This document shows, piece after piece, positions 7,761 to 15,340 of a stretch of DNA of 21,595 nucleotides (positions are counted from its first letter, which is position 1; each line of letters starts with the position of its first letter). The notes under the pieces were generated by a model. It had not been told where the DNA came from. It saw only the letters and a program-made list of their open reading frames with translations, and made no database searches. Source of the stretch: JBGPFS01 sp041483455 (lineage in GTDB: Bacteria > Chloroflexota > Limnocylindria > Limnocylindrales > CSP1-4); the NCBI GenBank assembly GCA_041483455.1, contig JBGPFS010000018.1, positions 1 through 21,595 of the forward strand. The letters are read 5' to 3'. The position numbers were made by a program, and so were the translations under genes.

Positions 7761-8662
7761 CCGGCCCGCCGCCGGCCGGCGGGCGGTTCGCGATCGCGCA
7801 CCTGTTCCCGGAGCTGCTCAACCTCTACGGCGATCTCGGGAACATCCGGGTCCTCGTCCAGCGCAGCCGCTGGCGCGGGTACGAGGTGGAGGTCCGAGCG
7901 ATCGGGGCGAATGACGAGCCAGCCTTCGACGACGTCGACCTCGTCTTCATCGGCGGGGGCCAGGATCGCCAGCAGATCGCGGTCGCGCGAGCGCTCGAGC
8001 GGCTCGCCGCGCCGCTATCCGCGGCGATCGGCCGGGGCGCGTCGCTGCTCGCCGTCTGCGGCGGCTACCAGAACCTCGGCCATCTCTACCGGTCGGAGCT
8101 CGTCGGCGAGCTTCACGGGCCCGGCCTCCTGGACGTCACGACCGAGGCGACCTCGAACGCCGATCGGTTCGTCGGCGGCGTCGTCCTGGAGCTGCCGGCC
8201 GACTCGCCGATCGCGGCCCTCGGTCGCGAGTCGGCCGCGAGCGCCGGTCACCCGGAGGCGGCCCGGCAGCTCGTCGGCTTCGAGAACCACAGTGGGCGGA
8301 CGCAGCTCGGGCCCGGTGTTCGCCCGCTCGGCCAGGTCCGGGTCGGTGGCGGGAACGACGGCGCGGGCGCGGAGGGCGCGATCGCGCTGCCGGGCGAGGG
8401 CGGGCTCGACGGCCTCCGGATCGGGACGTACCTCCACGGCCCGCTCCTGCCGCGCAATCCGCACCTCGCGGACTTCCTGATCCTGAGCGGGCTCCGGGGC
8501 CGCGGCGTCACCCAGCTCGCCCCGCTCGACGACCGCGCGGAGTGGGCGGCCCACGTCGCATTCGCGAACGACTGGCAGGCGCTCCTGCGCCCGAGCCGGG
8601 TCCGGGGCCCGATCGGCCGGGCGATGGAGCGATTCGGGGACCTGCTCGGGCCCTCGCGCTGA
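7757..8662 (+). CDS. gatD: Lipid II isoglutaminyl synthase, glutaminase subunit
   Basis: GatD is the class I glutamine amidotransferase (CobB/CobQ-like) that releases ammonia from glutamine for MurT. It is 301 residues, slightly longer than the S. aureus protein (about 243), the extra being an inserted stretch around 150-220 and a C-terminal tail. FPELLNLYGDLGNIRVL (17-33) and LVFIGGGQDRQQ (62-73) are characteristic. AVCGGYQNLGH supplies the nucleophile Cys101 and TYLHGPLLPRNPHLADF (224-240) supplies His227; the acidic member of the triad is expected from MurT. The ATG at 7757 overlaps the murT stop by four bases, so the two subunits are made together. Confidence 0.93.
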   Translation: MTGPPPAGGRFAIAHLFPELLNLYGDLGNIRVLVQRSRWRGYEVEVRAIGANDEPAFDDVDLVFIGGGQDRQQIAVARALERLAAPLSAAIGRGASLLAVCGGYQNLGHLYRSELVGELHGPGLLDVTTEATSNADRFVGGVVLELPADSPIAALGRESAASAGHPEAARQLVGFENHSGRTQLGPGVRPLGQVRVGGGNDGAGAEGAIALPGEGGLDGLRIGTYLHGPLLPRNPHLADFLILSGLRGRGVTQLAPLDDRAEWAAHVAFANDWQALLRPSRVRGPIGRAMERFGDLLGPSR

Positions 8663-8730
8663 GCGACCCGTCCTCGGGGAGGAACCGCGGCGTGCGAGGC
8701 GCTCCGGCATTCCTCCGGATCGAGGGAGTG

Positions 8731-8746
8731 TCCGCCCTGGGGCGGA
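8731..8746 (+). terminator. Possible hairpin terminator after murT-gatD
   Basis: TCCGCC-CTGG-GGCGGA forms a perfect 6-bp GC stem with a four-base loop, 68 bases after the gatD stop. There is only GCTT after it rather than a run of T, so it is at best a weak intrinsic terminator and could be an RNA-stabilising hairpin. Confidence 0.3.
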
Positions 8747-8805
8747 GCTTGAACAGGCGTGCATCGGGCTCGATGGACGGACGAGCGCAGATCCGGGGGA
8801 ATCGA

Positions 8806-8811
8806 TAGACT
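8806..8811 (+). promoter_or_regulatory. Candidate -10 element for the polysaccharide deacetylase gene
   Basis: TAGACT lies 79 bases upstream of the GTG at 8891. The same hexamer occurs in the short gap before the LLM oxidoreductase gene (20386). No convincing -35 hexamer is present, and TAnnnT occurs by chance about once per few hundred bases at this GC content, so this is tentative. Confidence 0.25.
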
Positions 8812-8890
8812 GCCGTCCCGTCGACACCCGGGCAGGCGCCGAGCTCGCTGAGGTGCCGACCGATCCGCTCTCGATCTCGGAGTCGCAGCC

Positions 8891-9958
8891 GTGCACTCGC
8901 CCCGCCGTACCGTCCTCCGCCTTGTGCCCGTCGCCGTCGCGCTGGTCGCCGTCGGGATCGGAGCCGCCTGCCTTGCCGGTTCGTCCGGCCCGTCCGGGGG
9001 AGGCCCGACCGGTTCGCTGATCGACGGATCGACCGGCCGTCCGCGGGGAGCGGGTCCTTCGCCGCAGGTGGCCGTCGGGTCGTCGGGGATCCTCGGGGCT
9101 GCAGTGCCGGGACCGGTTTCGGCGGGCACGCTCCGGCCTCCCCTGGCCCCGCCGACCGAGTGGACCGCCCCCTTCTCCGCCGCGGGTCGCTTCCTGGCGG
9201 CACCCGCGAACTCCTTCGCCCTCCGGGTCCCGATCCTGATGTACCACCGGATCATCCCGCCGACCCTGGCCGGTGACTCGCTGCCGTCGCTGGTCGTCCC
9301 GCCGGGGCTCTTCGCGGCGCAGCTCGCCGAGCTTCACGCGACCGGTTGGCGAACGATCACCCTGGCCACGCTCGCCGCCGACCTTGCCGCCCACCGCCGA
9401 CCGCCGGCCCGGACGTTCGTGATCACGATCGACGACGGCCACGACGACGGCTACACCTATGCACTGCCGATCCTCCAGCGCTTCAACGATGTGGCGACCT
9501 TCTTCATCGTCACGGGACGGCTCGGCAAGCCGGGCAACCTGACCGATGCGGAGGTCCAGCAGATGGCGGCAGCGGGCATGGAGATCGCGGACCACACCGT
9601 CCGCCACGCGTACCTGCCGGCGCTCTCGATCGCCGCTGCGCAGTACCAGATCGAGGTCGCCGCGGCGACGATCGCCCAGCTGACCGGACGTGGACCGGCG
9701 ACGTTCGCCTACCCCTACGGAGGCGAGGACCCGGCGGCGGTCGCCCTCCTCGCGAGCGGGGGCTTCGCGATGGCCGTGACCACCCGGGAGGGGAACCTCG
9801 AGACTGCATCGAACCGTCTTCTCGTCCCGCGCCTGCGGGTCGGACCGGCCACGAGCCCGCTCCAGCTCGTGGGCGAGATGATGCGCTCGGCGGAAGCCCG
9901 TCCGGCCGGCGATCGTGGCCTCCGGGCCGCCGTCCGTCCCCGGATCGCCACGTCGTAG
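8891..9958 (+). CDS. Secreted or membrane-anchored polysaccharide deacetylase (NodB homology, CE4)
   Basis: This 355-residue protein should remove N-acetyl groups from an envelope polysaccharide or peptidoglycan outside the membrane. Residues 1-29 are a basic start plus a hydrophobic helix (signal peptide or anchor); Cys27 follows GAA, which is not a good lipobox. A Pro/Gly/Ser-rich linker runs to about 110. The NodB domain then shows ILMYHR (115-120), TIDDGHDD (179-186) with the base/metal aspartates Asp181 and Asp182, DHTVRH (234-239) giving metal ligands His235 and His239, and FAYPYGG (272-278). All expected catalytic motifs are present. The start is the GTG at 8891, chosen because it begins the signal sequence. 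It is followed by a glycosyltransferase, consistent with an envelope glycan role. Confidence 0.85.
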   Translation: MHSPRRTVLRLVPVAVALVAVGIGAACLAGSSGPSGGGPTGSLIDGSTGRPRGAGPSPQVAVGSSGILGAAVPGPVSAGTLRPPLAPPTEWTAPFSAAGRFLAAPANSFALRVPILMYHRIIPPTLAGDSLPSLVVPPGLFAAQLAELHATGWRTITLATLAADLAAHRRPPARTFVITIDDGHDDGYTYALPILQRFNDVATFFIVTGRLGKPGNLTDAEVQQMAAAGMEIADHTVRHAYLPALSIAAAQYQIEVAAATIAQLTGRGPATFAYPYGGEDPAAVALLASGGFAMAVTTREGNLETASNRLLVPRLRVGPATSPLQLVGEMMRSAEARPAGDRGLRAAVRPRIATS

Positions 9959-10070
9959 GTACTATCGCCGGGCCATGCGCTCCCACCGGCGCGATCGGCT
10001 CGGCGCCGGGACGGTCGGGGCCGGTCGCGATGCACAAGCCTCTCGCTGACTTACCGGAGGCTCACGATCC

Positions 10071-11489
10071 GTGAAGACGGTCCTCCAGCGCCTCCGGGGC
10101 GAGTTCCGGCCGTGGCCCGTCGGGGTGCTGCGGCTCATCCTGCTGCTGCTGCTCGTCGGTCAGCTGCTCGTGACCGGGGTGGTCCAGCGGCGCGACCTGC
10201 TCCACCCGGCCCGCCTCGGGACCGATTCCTCGAACTACTACGCAGCCGCGCAGCGGCTCAACGACGGCCACTCGCTCTACGGCCCCCTGCAACCCGGCGA
10301 CCGCCTCGTCCCGGGCTATCCGGCGACCTTTCCGGCCCCCCTGCTCTCGCCGCCGTTGATCGCGGTCGCCTGGCGCCCGCTCGCCCTCCTGCCCGGGGTG
10401 TCGTCGATGTACCTGTGGTGGCTCGGCGGCCTGGCACTCCTCGCCGGGCTGACCGCCGCGTTCGCGATCGTCGGAAGACCCAGGCACCTCGTCGTCCTGG
10501 GCGGCGTGCTCGTCCTCGGGCTGCCGCTCACCCTCGTCGCCGCCGGCCGATACCCCTACCTGGGGTTCAACTCGCCGGTCTCGTTCGCGGCCCTGTCGGG
10601 CAACGTGAACGCCTACCTCGTGGCGCTCTTCGCGCTGACCTGGTGGGCCTCGAGCCGGGGCCGCCCGTGGGTGGCGGGGTCCGCGGCGGCCCTGGCCACC
10701 GCGCTCAAGCTCGGTCCCCTGGTGCTTCTCTGGTGGTTCGTGACGCAGCGGTCGTGGCGGAGCGCCCGCGCCTTCGTCGCCGCCGCGGCCGCCCTTGGCG
10801 TGGTGGGGGTCGTCTTCGCCGGCCTGCAGGCGAACGTCGACTTCGTCCACCTCGCGTTCGGGGGCGGCGTCCAGCCGACCGGCTTGAGCGTCCCCGGGAT
10901 GCTCCACCGGCTGCTCGGGGTGCCGACCGAGACCGCCCGGTACGGGACGCTCGCCGCTATCGCGCTCGGCCTGGCGGCCATCCTCGCGCTACGGAACCAC
11001 CCCCGCGCCGCATTCGCCGCGGCGATCCTCACGACGATCTACAGCTCGCCGGTCGTGCTCCACGGCAACTTCGCCCTGCTGGTCGCGCTGGCGGCCCCGT
11101 GGGCGTTGCCCCGGCCGCCAGGTTCGAGCCGACCGGCGGTCGCCGACGGATCGTCGGTGGCGACGAGTCAGCCGGCCGGAACGATCAGCCGGGACGCATC
11201 CTCGGCGAACCACTCGGCGGTCCGGGCGAGCCCGGCCTCGAGGGTCACCTGCGGTGACCAGCGGAGCATCCGGCGGATCTTCTCGATGTTGACCACCCGG
11301 CGCCGGATGTTGTCGACATCGCGCCGATCGACGGTCAGCACCTCGGCCGAGCGCCCGACCGCCGTACCGACCATCTGCGCCAGCTCGAGCACCGAGGTCT
11401 CGATCCCGGTCCCGATGTTGAACACCTCGCCATCGGCTCGTGGGTGGATCGCCGCGAGGAGGGTCGCGTCGACCGCGTCGTCGATGTAG
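10071..11489 (+). CDS. GT87-like (DUF2029) polytopic membrane glycosyltransferase, with an antisense-overlapping tail
   Basis: The first 345 or so residues form a GT-C type integral membrane protein with about eight to nine hydrophobic segments. An extracytoplasmic loop after the first helix has GTDSSNYYAAAQRLNDG (48-64), the pattern of GT87/DUF2029 polyprenyl-phosphate-dependent mannosyl or arabinosyl transferases; Asp50 is the likely catalytic acid. The GTG at 10071 follows GGAGG (10056-10060). The membrane part ends near position 11115, but no stop occurs until 11489, so the last 322 bases lie opposite the 3' end of the epimerase gene. That tail (about 107 residues, Ser/Arg/Thr-rich) looks like a reading of the wrong strand of another gene and is unlikely to have a folded function. 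Acceptor and sugar are unknown. Confidence 0.72.
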   Translation: MKTVLQRLRGEFRPWPVGVLRLILLLLLVGQLLVTGVVQRRDLLHPARLGTDSSNYYAAAQRLNDGHSLYGPLQPGDRLVPGYPATFPAPLLSPPLIAVAWRPLALLPGVSSMYLWWLGGLALLAGLTAAFAIVGRPRHLVVLGGVLVLGLPLTLVAAGRYPYLGFNSPVSFAALSGNVNAYLVALFALTWWASSRGRPWVAGSAAALATALKLGPLVLLWWFVTQRSWRSARAFVAAAAALGVVGVVFAGLQANVDFVHLAFGGGVQPTGLSVPGMLHRLLGVPTETARYGTLAAIALGLAAILALRNHPRAAFAAAILTTIYSSPVVLHGNFALLVALAAPWALPRPPGSSRPAVADGSSVATSQPAGTISRDASSANHSAVRASPASRVTCGDQRSIRRIFSMLTTRRRMLSTSRRSTVSTSAERPTAVPTICASSSTEVSIPVPMLNTSPSARGWIAARRVASTASSM

Positions 11490-12157
11490 GTGAAGTCGCG
11501 GGTCTGCATCCCGTCGCCATGGATCGAGAGCGGTTCGCCGGCCGCGGCGGCCGCGAAGAACTTCGAGACGACTCCGCAGTAGGGGTTGTCCGGTCGTTGG
11601 CCCGGGCCGTAGACGTTCGAGTAGCGGACGACCGCGACGGGCAGGCCGTAGCTCTCGTAGAACGCGGAGCAGTAGTTCTCGCCGCCCAGCTTGCTGACCG
11701 CGTACGGCGAGAGCAGGACGAGCCCATCGTCCTCGTTGATCGGGATCGAGCGGGGATTGCCGTAGACCGAGGCCGACGACGTGTACACGACTCGATCCGG
11801 GCGGGTCTCTCGAGCGGCCATCAGCACGTTGAGGGTGCCCCCGATGTTCGTCTCGAAATCGTCCCGGGGGTTCTTGGTCGAGGCGATGATGTTCCGCGCG
11901 GCGAGGTGGAAGACGAGCGACGCCTCGGCGACGAGATCGGCGACGAGTGCCGTATCGGTCACCGAACCCCGCACGAACCGGGCCGCGGCCGGCACCGTCT
12001 CGACCTGGCCGGTGAACAGGTCGTCGAGGACGGTCACCTGGGCCCCGAGCTCGACGAGCCGGTGGGCGAGCCGGCCGCCGACGAAGCCTGCCCCACCGGT
12101 CACCAGGATCGGCTGGCCATCGAACGCGCGGCCGATCGTCGGCGACGAGAGCGTCAT
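11168..12157 (-). CDS. NAD-dependent nucleotide-sugar epimerase/dehydratase (extended SDR, GalE-like)
   Basis: This 329-residue cytosolic enzyme is an extended short-chain dehydrogenase acting on a nucleotide sugar, most likely a UDP-hexose 4-epimerase or relative. It has the NAD motif GGAGFVG (21-27), VFHLAA (82-87), the catalytic Ser in VYTSSASVYG (124-133), and the YxxxK pair Tyr152/Lys156 in SPYAVSKLGGE. VRYSNVYGPGQRPDNPY and DFTYIDDAVDA are the usual substrate-side motifs. The ATG at 12157 overlaps the stop of the GT2 gene upstream (ATGA), so the two are co-translated. Its 3' end is overlapped by the convergent GT87 reading frame. The precise sugar is not determinable from sequence. Confidence 0.88.
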   Translation of the reverse strand: MTLSSPTIGRAFDGQPILVTGGAGFVGGRLAHRLVELGAQVTVLDDLFTGQVETVPAAARFVRGSVTDTALVADLVAEASLVFHLAARNIIASTKNPRDDFETNIGGTLNVLMAARETRPDRVVYTSSASVYGNPRSIPINEDDGLVLLSPYAVSKLGGENYCSAFYESYGLPVAVVRYSNVYGPGQRPDNPYCGVVSKFFAAAAAGEPLSIHGDGMQTRDFTYIDDAVDATLLAAIHPRADGEVFNIGTGIETSVLELAQMVGTAVGRSAEVLTVDRRDVDNIRRRVVNIEKIRRMLRWSPQVTLEAGLARTAEWFAEDASRLIVPAG

Positions 12158-12903
12158 CGCTTCGCCCCGAGCCGCAGGAGCAGAGCCGGGCGGAACAGCC
12201 GCCACCAGTCACGGATGCCACGCATCTTGGTGAACCCCTCTGTCGCGTGGTAGCGAACGGTGACCGGGTACTCGATCACCCGGTATCCGCCGCGGATCGC
12301 CTTGAACAGGATGTACGGCTCGAGATCGTAGCTCTCCAGCCACGGCTGGCCGATGTCGATCCGGCGGTCGGTGAGGATCGCCGAGCGGAAGATCCGGAAG
12401 CCGTTCGTCGCGTCGGTGACCCGGCGCAGGACGAGCAGGCTGAAGATCGTCGAGTAGAGCCGGGTCCCGAATCCCCGGCCGCCGGTCGCCCCGTGGACCT
12501 GTCCGCCCGACAGCCAGCGCGACCCCTGGACGTAGTCGGCGTTCGCCGCGAGGAGCGCCTCGAGGGCGCCGACGAGCTCAGCGGGCTCGTGCTGGTCGTC
12601 GCCGGAAAGGAGGGCCACGTACGGTCGTTCCCGCTCGAGAGCGCAGCGCCAGCCATCGCGGATGGCTGCGCCGACCCCGCCGCGGACCTCGTGCCGGATG
12701 ACGACGGTCGCCCCATGGGCGCGGGCCTCGTCGCCGGTCCCATCGGACGAGCCGTCATCGACGACGATCGACTCGAACCGGGCATCGCGCGGGAGCTTGT
12801 CGAGGACGCGCCCGATCTTGCCGGCCTCATTGAGGGCCGGGATCACGACGCCCACGATCGGCTGCGCTGGCGGGTCGGTCGGTACGGGAGGATCGGTCTT
12901 CAT
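12154..12903 (-). CDS. GT2 family glycosyltransferase (dolichol/undecaprenyl-phosphate sugar transferase type)
   Basis: A 249-residue GT-A enzyme expected to move a sugar from a nucleotide donor to a polyprenyl phosphate at the cytoplasmic membrane face. VVIPALNEAGKIG (19-31), VVDDGSSDGT (47-56) and GGVGAAIRDGW (75-85) are classical. The metal site reads LLSGDDQHEP (98-107): the first Asp of the usual DxD is Ser100 here, a known kind of variation. The C-terminal end (RYHATEGFTKMRG and onward) resembles DPM1-like proteins without added membrane helices. I chose the ATG at 12903; an in-frame ATG at 12927 lacks an RBS and would add eight residues. It is the first gene of a two-gene minus unit with the epimerase, and could supply lipid-linked sugar to the GT87 protein. 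Confidence 0.85.
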   Translation of the reverse strand: MKTDPPVPTDPPAQPIVGVVIPALNEAGKIGRVLDKLPRDARFESIVVDDGSSDGTGDEARAHGATVVIRHEVRGGVGAAIRDGWRCALERERPYVALLSGDDQHEPAELVGALEALLAANADYVQGSRWLSGGQVHGATGGRGFGTRLYSTIFSLLVLRRVTDATNGFRIFRSAILTDRRIDIGQPWLESYDLEPYILFKAIRGGYRVIEYPVTVRYHATEGFTKMRGIRDWWRLFRPALLLRLGAKR

Positions 12904-13060
12904 CACCCTGCTCAGCGGAGGCCACACGATCGGGTCGATCCGCGGGAAGGCAGCGCCGATCGTCGAGAATGGTAACGCCGGGCGACCGATCGACGCTGGG
13001 CCGGTGGCACGGGCCTGACGTCACCGGAGCCCCCCGGCTTCGAAGGGGCCAGCCGACCTG

Positions 13061-13066
13061 TACCAT
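13061..13066 (+). promoter_or_regulatory. Candidate -10 element placing the moxR-type gene on a leaderless transcript
   Basis: TGTACCAT contains a TACCAT hexamer (13061-13066) only seven bases before the ATG at 13074. If it is a -10 box, transcription would start at or next to the A of the start codon. No Shine-Dalgarno is visible before that ATG, which agrees. A second TACCAT sits on the minus strand at 12974-12969, upstream of the GT2 gene, so the gap may hold divergent promoters. Confidence 0.35.
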
Positions 13067-13073
13067 CGCCACG

Positions 13074-14102
13074 ATGGCGCCCGACGAGGGATCTTCCGCG
13101 AACCTCCCGACCACATCCGTGGCCGCCTCCGGCTCGGACCAGGCGCCTCCCATCGACGGTCGTGCCGTCTGGTCGGCGCTCAGCGAGGCCGTTGCCCAGG
13201 CCGTCGTCGGAGGCGAGGAGGCGCTCCGGCTCCTGGCCACCGCGCTCCTCGCCGACGGCCACGCCTTGATCGAGGACGTGCCCGGGATCGGCAAGACGCT
13301 CCTCGCTCGCGCGTTCGCTCGCGCGCTCGGCCTCCACACGGCGCGGATCCAGGGCACCCCCGACCTGCTGCCCATCGACATCAGCGGGTCGAGCCTGATC
13401 GAGGGCGGTGTCTTCCGGTTCGTGCCCGGGCCCGTCTTCACGAACGTGCTGCTCGTCGACGAGATCAACCGCGCGACGCCGCGGACCCAGTCGGCGCTGC
13501 TCGAGGCGATGCAGGAGCGCCAGGTGTCCGTCGAAGGTGAGACGCGCCCGCTGCCGGAGCCGTTCATCCTCCTGGCCACCCAGAACCCGATCGAATACGA
13601 AGGCACGTTCTCGCTCCCCGAGGCGCAGCTCGATCGGTTCCTCGTGCGCCTCCAGGTGGGCTACCCGGATGCCGGCGCCGAGCGCCGGATCGCTCGCCGC
13701 TACCAGGCCGACGCGGAGCCCCTGGACGGGGTGCCCCGCGTGCTGGACGGGCCGACGGCCCTCGCCCTTCGCGACCGCGTCCGCCGGATCCGCGTCTCCG
13801 ACGAGGTCGAGTCGTACCTCACGAGCGTCGTCCGGGCGACCCGGGACCACCCGGACATCCGTCTCGGGGCGAGCCCGCGAGCCAGCGTCGCCCTCTACCG
13901 GGCAAGCCAGGCGTGGGCGTTCCTGGCCGGCAGGGCATTCGTCCGTCCGGACGACATCAAGGCCCTCGCCAGACCGGTCCTCGGCCACCGCCTTCTGATC
14001 GATCCGGACCGCTCGATGCGCGGCGCGACGGCGCAGGCCGTGGTCGAGTCGGTGCTCGCAGAGGTGCCTGCCCCACCCGTGAGTGCCGTCCAGGACGCCT
14101 AG
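13074..14102 (+). CDS. MoxR-family AAA+ ATPase
   Basis: MoxR ATPases act as chaperones that remodel or activate partner proteins, usually encoded next to DUF58 proteins as here. The 342-residue protein has a disordered start (1-30), Walker A GIGKT (71-75), Walker B VLLVDEINR (125-133), the MoxR stretch RTQSALLEAMQERQVSV (137-153), sensor ATQNPIEYEGTF and arginine-containing LPEAQLDRF. These are all standard for the RavA/MoxR clade. The frame is open 35 codons further upstream, but the ATG at 13074 gives a normal length and lies seven bases after a possible -10 box. It is the first gene of a MoxR-DUF58-DUF4129 unit with only 11 bases before the next start. Confidence 0.92.
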   Translation: MAPDEGSSANLPTTSVAASGSDQAPPIDGRAVWSALSEAVAQAVVGGEEALRLLATALLADGHALIEDVPGIGKTLLARAFARALGLHTARIQGTPDLLPIDISGSSLIEGGVFRFVPGPVFTNVLLVDEINRATPRTQSALLEAMQERQVSVEGETRPLPEPFILLATQNPIEYEGTFSLPEAQLDRFLVRLQVGYPDAGAERRIARRYQADAEPLDGVPRVLDGPTALALRDRVRRIRVSDEVESYLTSVVRATRDHPDIRLGASPRASVALYRASQAWAFLAGRAFVRPDDIKALARPVLGHRLLIDPDRSMRGATAQAVVESVLAEVPAPPVSAVQDA

Positions 14103-14113
14103 AGGCCCGCGCC

Positions 14114-15340
14114 GTGTCGGAGGTCGCCCTCGGCATCTTCCTCGTCGTCATCGCCAGCTTCCTTGGGGTGCCGGCCATCATCCTGCTCGGGCTGGTGCTC
14201 GTCGCCACCGGGGCCGTCCAGGAGGTCTGGGGACGGCGTGGGCTCGACGGGATCGAGTACCGGCGCCACCTGCCGTCGCCGCATGGGATCGTCGGCGACG
14301 AGATCGCGATCGACATCAGCGTCTGGAACCGCAAGGCCCTTCCCCTGGCCTGGCTCAAGGCCGACGATGAGGCGGCCGCCGGGGTCGTCGTCCGCGAGCG
14401 CGATCTCGTCCGGGCCGAGTCGGGGGAGTCCGTCCTGCGCAACGCCTGGACGCTCGCGCCGTACGAGCGCGTCGTGCGTCATTTCCACGTCCTCGCCGAG
14501 CGGCGCGGCGTCTACCGGATCGGGCCGGCGCAGCTCGCGGTGGGCGACCTGCTCGCCCGACCCGCGGCGACCGGCGCGTCCCCCGGCATCGATGTCTGGA
14601 CCGTCCGGCCCCGGAGCGTCGCGGTCCGGGCGGTCGTCTCCGACCAGCGCTGGGGCGGCGAGCTGAAGGCCCGCCGCGGCCTGCTCGACGACCCGACGCG
14701 CTACGCGGGGATCCGGCCCTACCAGCCCGGGGACCCGCTCCGCGGCATCCATTGGAGGGCGACCGCCAGGCTTGGTCACCCGGTCAGCAAGCGCTTCGAT
14801 CCCGCCCGCCAGCGCGAGGTCGTCGTCGCGCTCGACATCGAGACCGGCATCGGGCCGGCCGGGGCCGACCGATACGACGACGAGCTCGTCGAGAGCCTGT
14901 GCGTCGCCGCCGCCTCGCTGGTGCGGCAGCTCCGCGCGGAGGGGGCCACGGTCGGTCTGGCGGCGGCCGCGCACAGTGAAGGGACCCGGACGATGGCCTA
15001 TGTGGCGCCGGGAGGATCCGAGGGGCAGCTCGGCCGATGCCTCGACCTCCTCGCCCGCCTGAGCTCGTTCCCGTCCGCTCCGTTCGAGCGGCTGCTGGCG
15101 ATGCTCGTGCGCTCCGTCTCTCCGGCCACCTCGCTCGTGGTGCTGAGCGCCCGCGATCCGTCGCCGTACCTGCCGGCCCTCCGCGGGATCGAGCGGTCCG
15201 GCTATCCGGTCTGGCACCTCGGGTTCGGACCGGCGGCGCCGGCGCTGATCGCCCGTGCCCGAGCTGCCGCGATCGCGTCGAGCCCGGCCCAGCTCGACGG
15301 GCCGTGGCGGACCGCCACGGCCCTCCTCGTCGGGCCGTGA
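14114..15340 (+). CDS. DUF58 protein, MoxR partner with vWA-like fold
   Basis: A 408-residue membrane-associated protein of the DUF58 family. Residues 3-36 form two close hydrophobic helices; the rest is soluble, first a beta-rich part and then a vWA-like domain. The DUF58 signature is clear around 200-221: RPYQPGDPLRGIHWRATARL. VVALDIETG later would be the degenerate MIDAS strand. Biochemical function is not established for the family; it is thought to be the target or adaptor of the adjacent MoxR ATPase, in envelope or stress functions. I use the GTG at 14114, which starts the hydrophobic region directly; the upstream open frame overlaps the AAA gene. The stop overlaps the next gene's GTG (GTGA). 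Confidence 0.87.
   Translation: MSEVALGIFLVVIASFLGVPAIILLGLVLVATGAVQEVWGRRGLDGIEYRRHLPSPHGIVGDEIAIDISVWNRKALPLAWLKADDEAAAGVVVRERDLVRAESGESVLRNAWTLAPYERVVRHFHVLAERRGVYRIGPAQLAVGDLLARPAATGASPGIDVWTVRPRSVAVRAVVSDQRWGGELKARRGLLDDPTRYAGIRPYQPGDPLRGIHWRATARLGHPVSKRFDPARQREVVVALDIETGIGPAGADRYDDELVESLCVAAASLVRQLRAEGATVGLAAAAHSEGTRTMAYVAPGGSEGQLGRCLDLLARLSSFPSAPFERLLAMLVRSVSPATSLVVLSARDPSPYLPALRGIERSGYPVWHLGFGPAAPALIARARAAAIASSPAQLDGPWRTATALLVGP

Noticed and set aside
8891..8980. Lipoprotein signal in the deacetylase
   Set aside because: Cys27 is preceded by G-A-A rather than a proper lipobox with Leu, Val or Ile at -3, so I call only a signal peptide or anchor.
8015..9607. 530-residue minus-strand frame over gatD and the deacetylase gene
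   Set aside because: It spans two well-identified plus-strand genes and their gap, and its translation is low-complexity Arg/Gly/Asp-rich.
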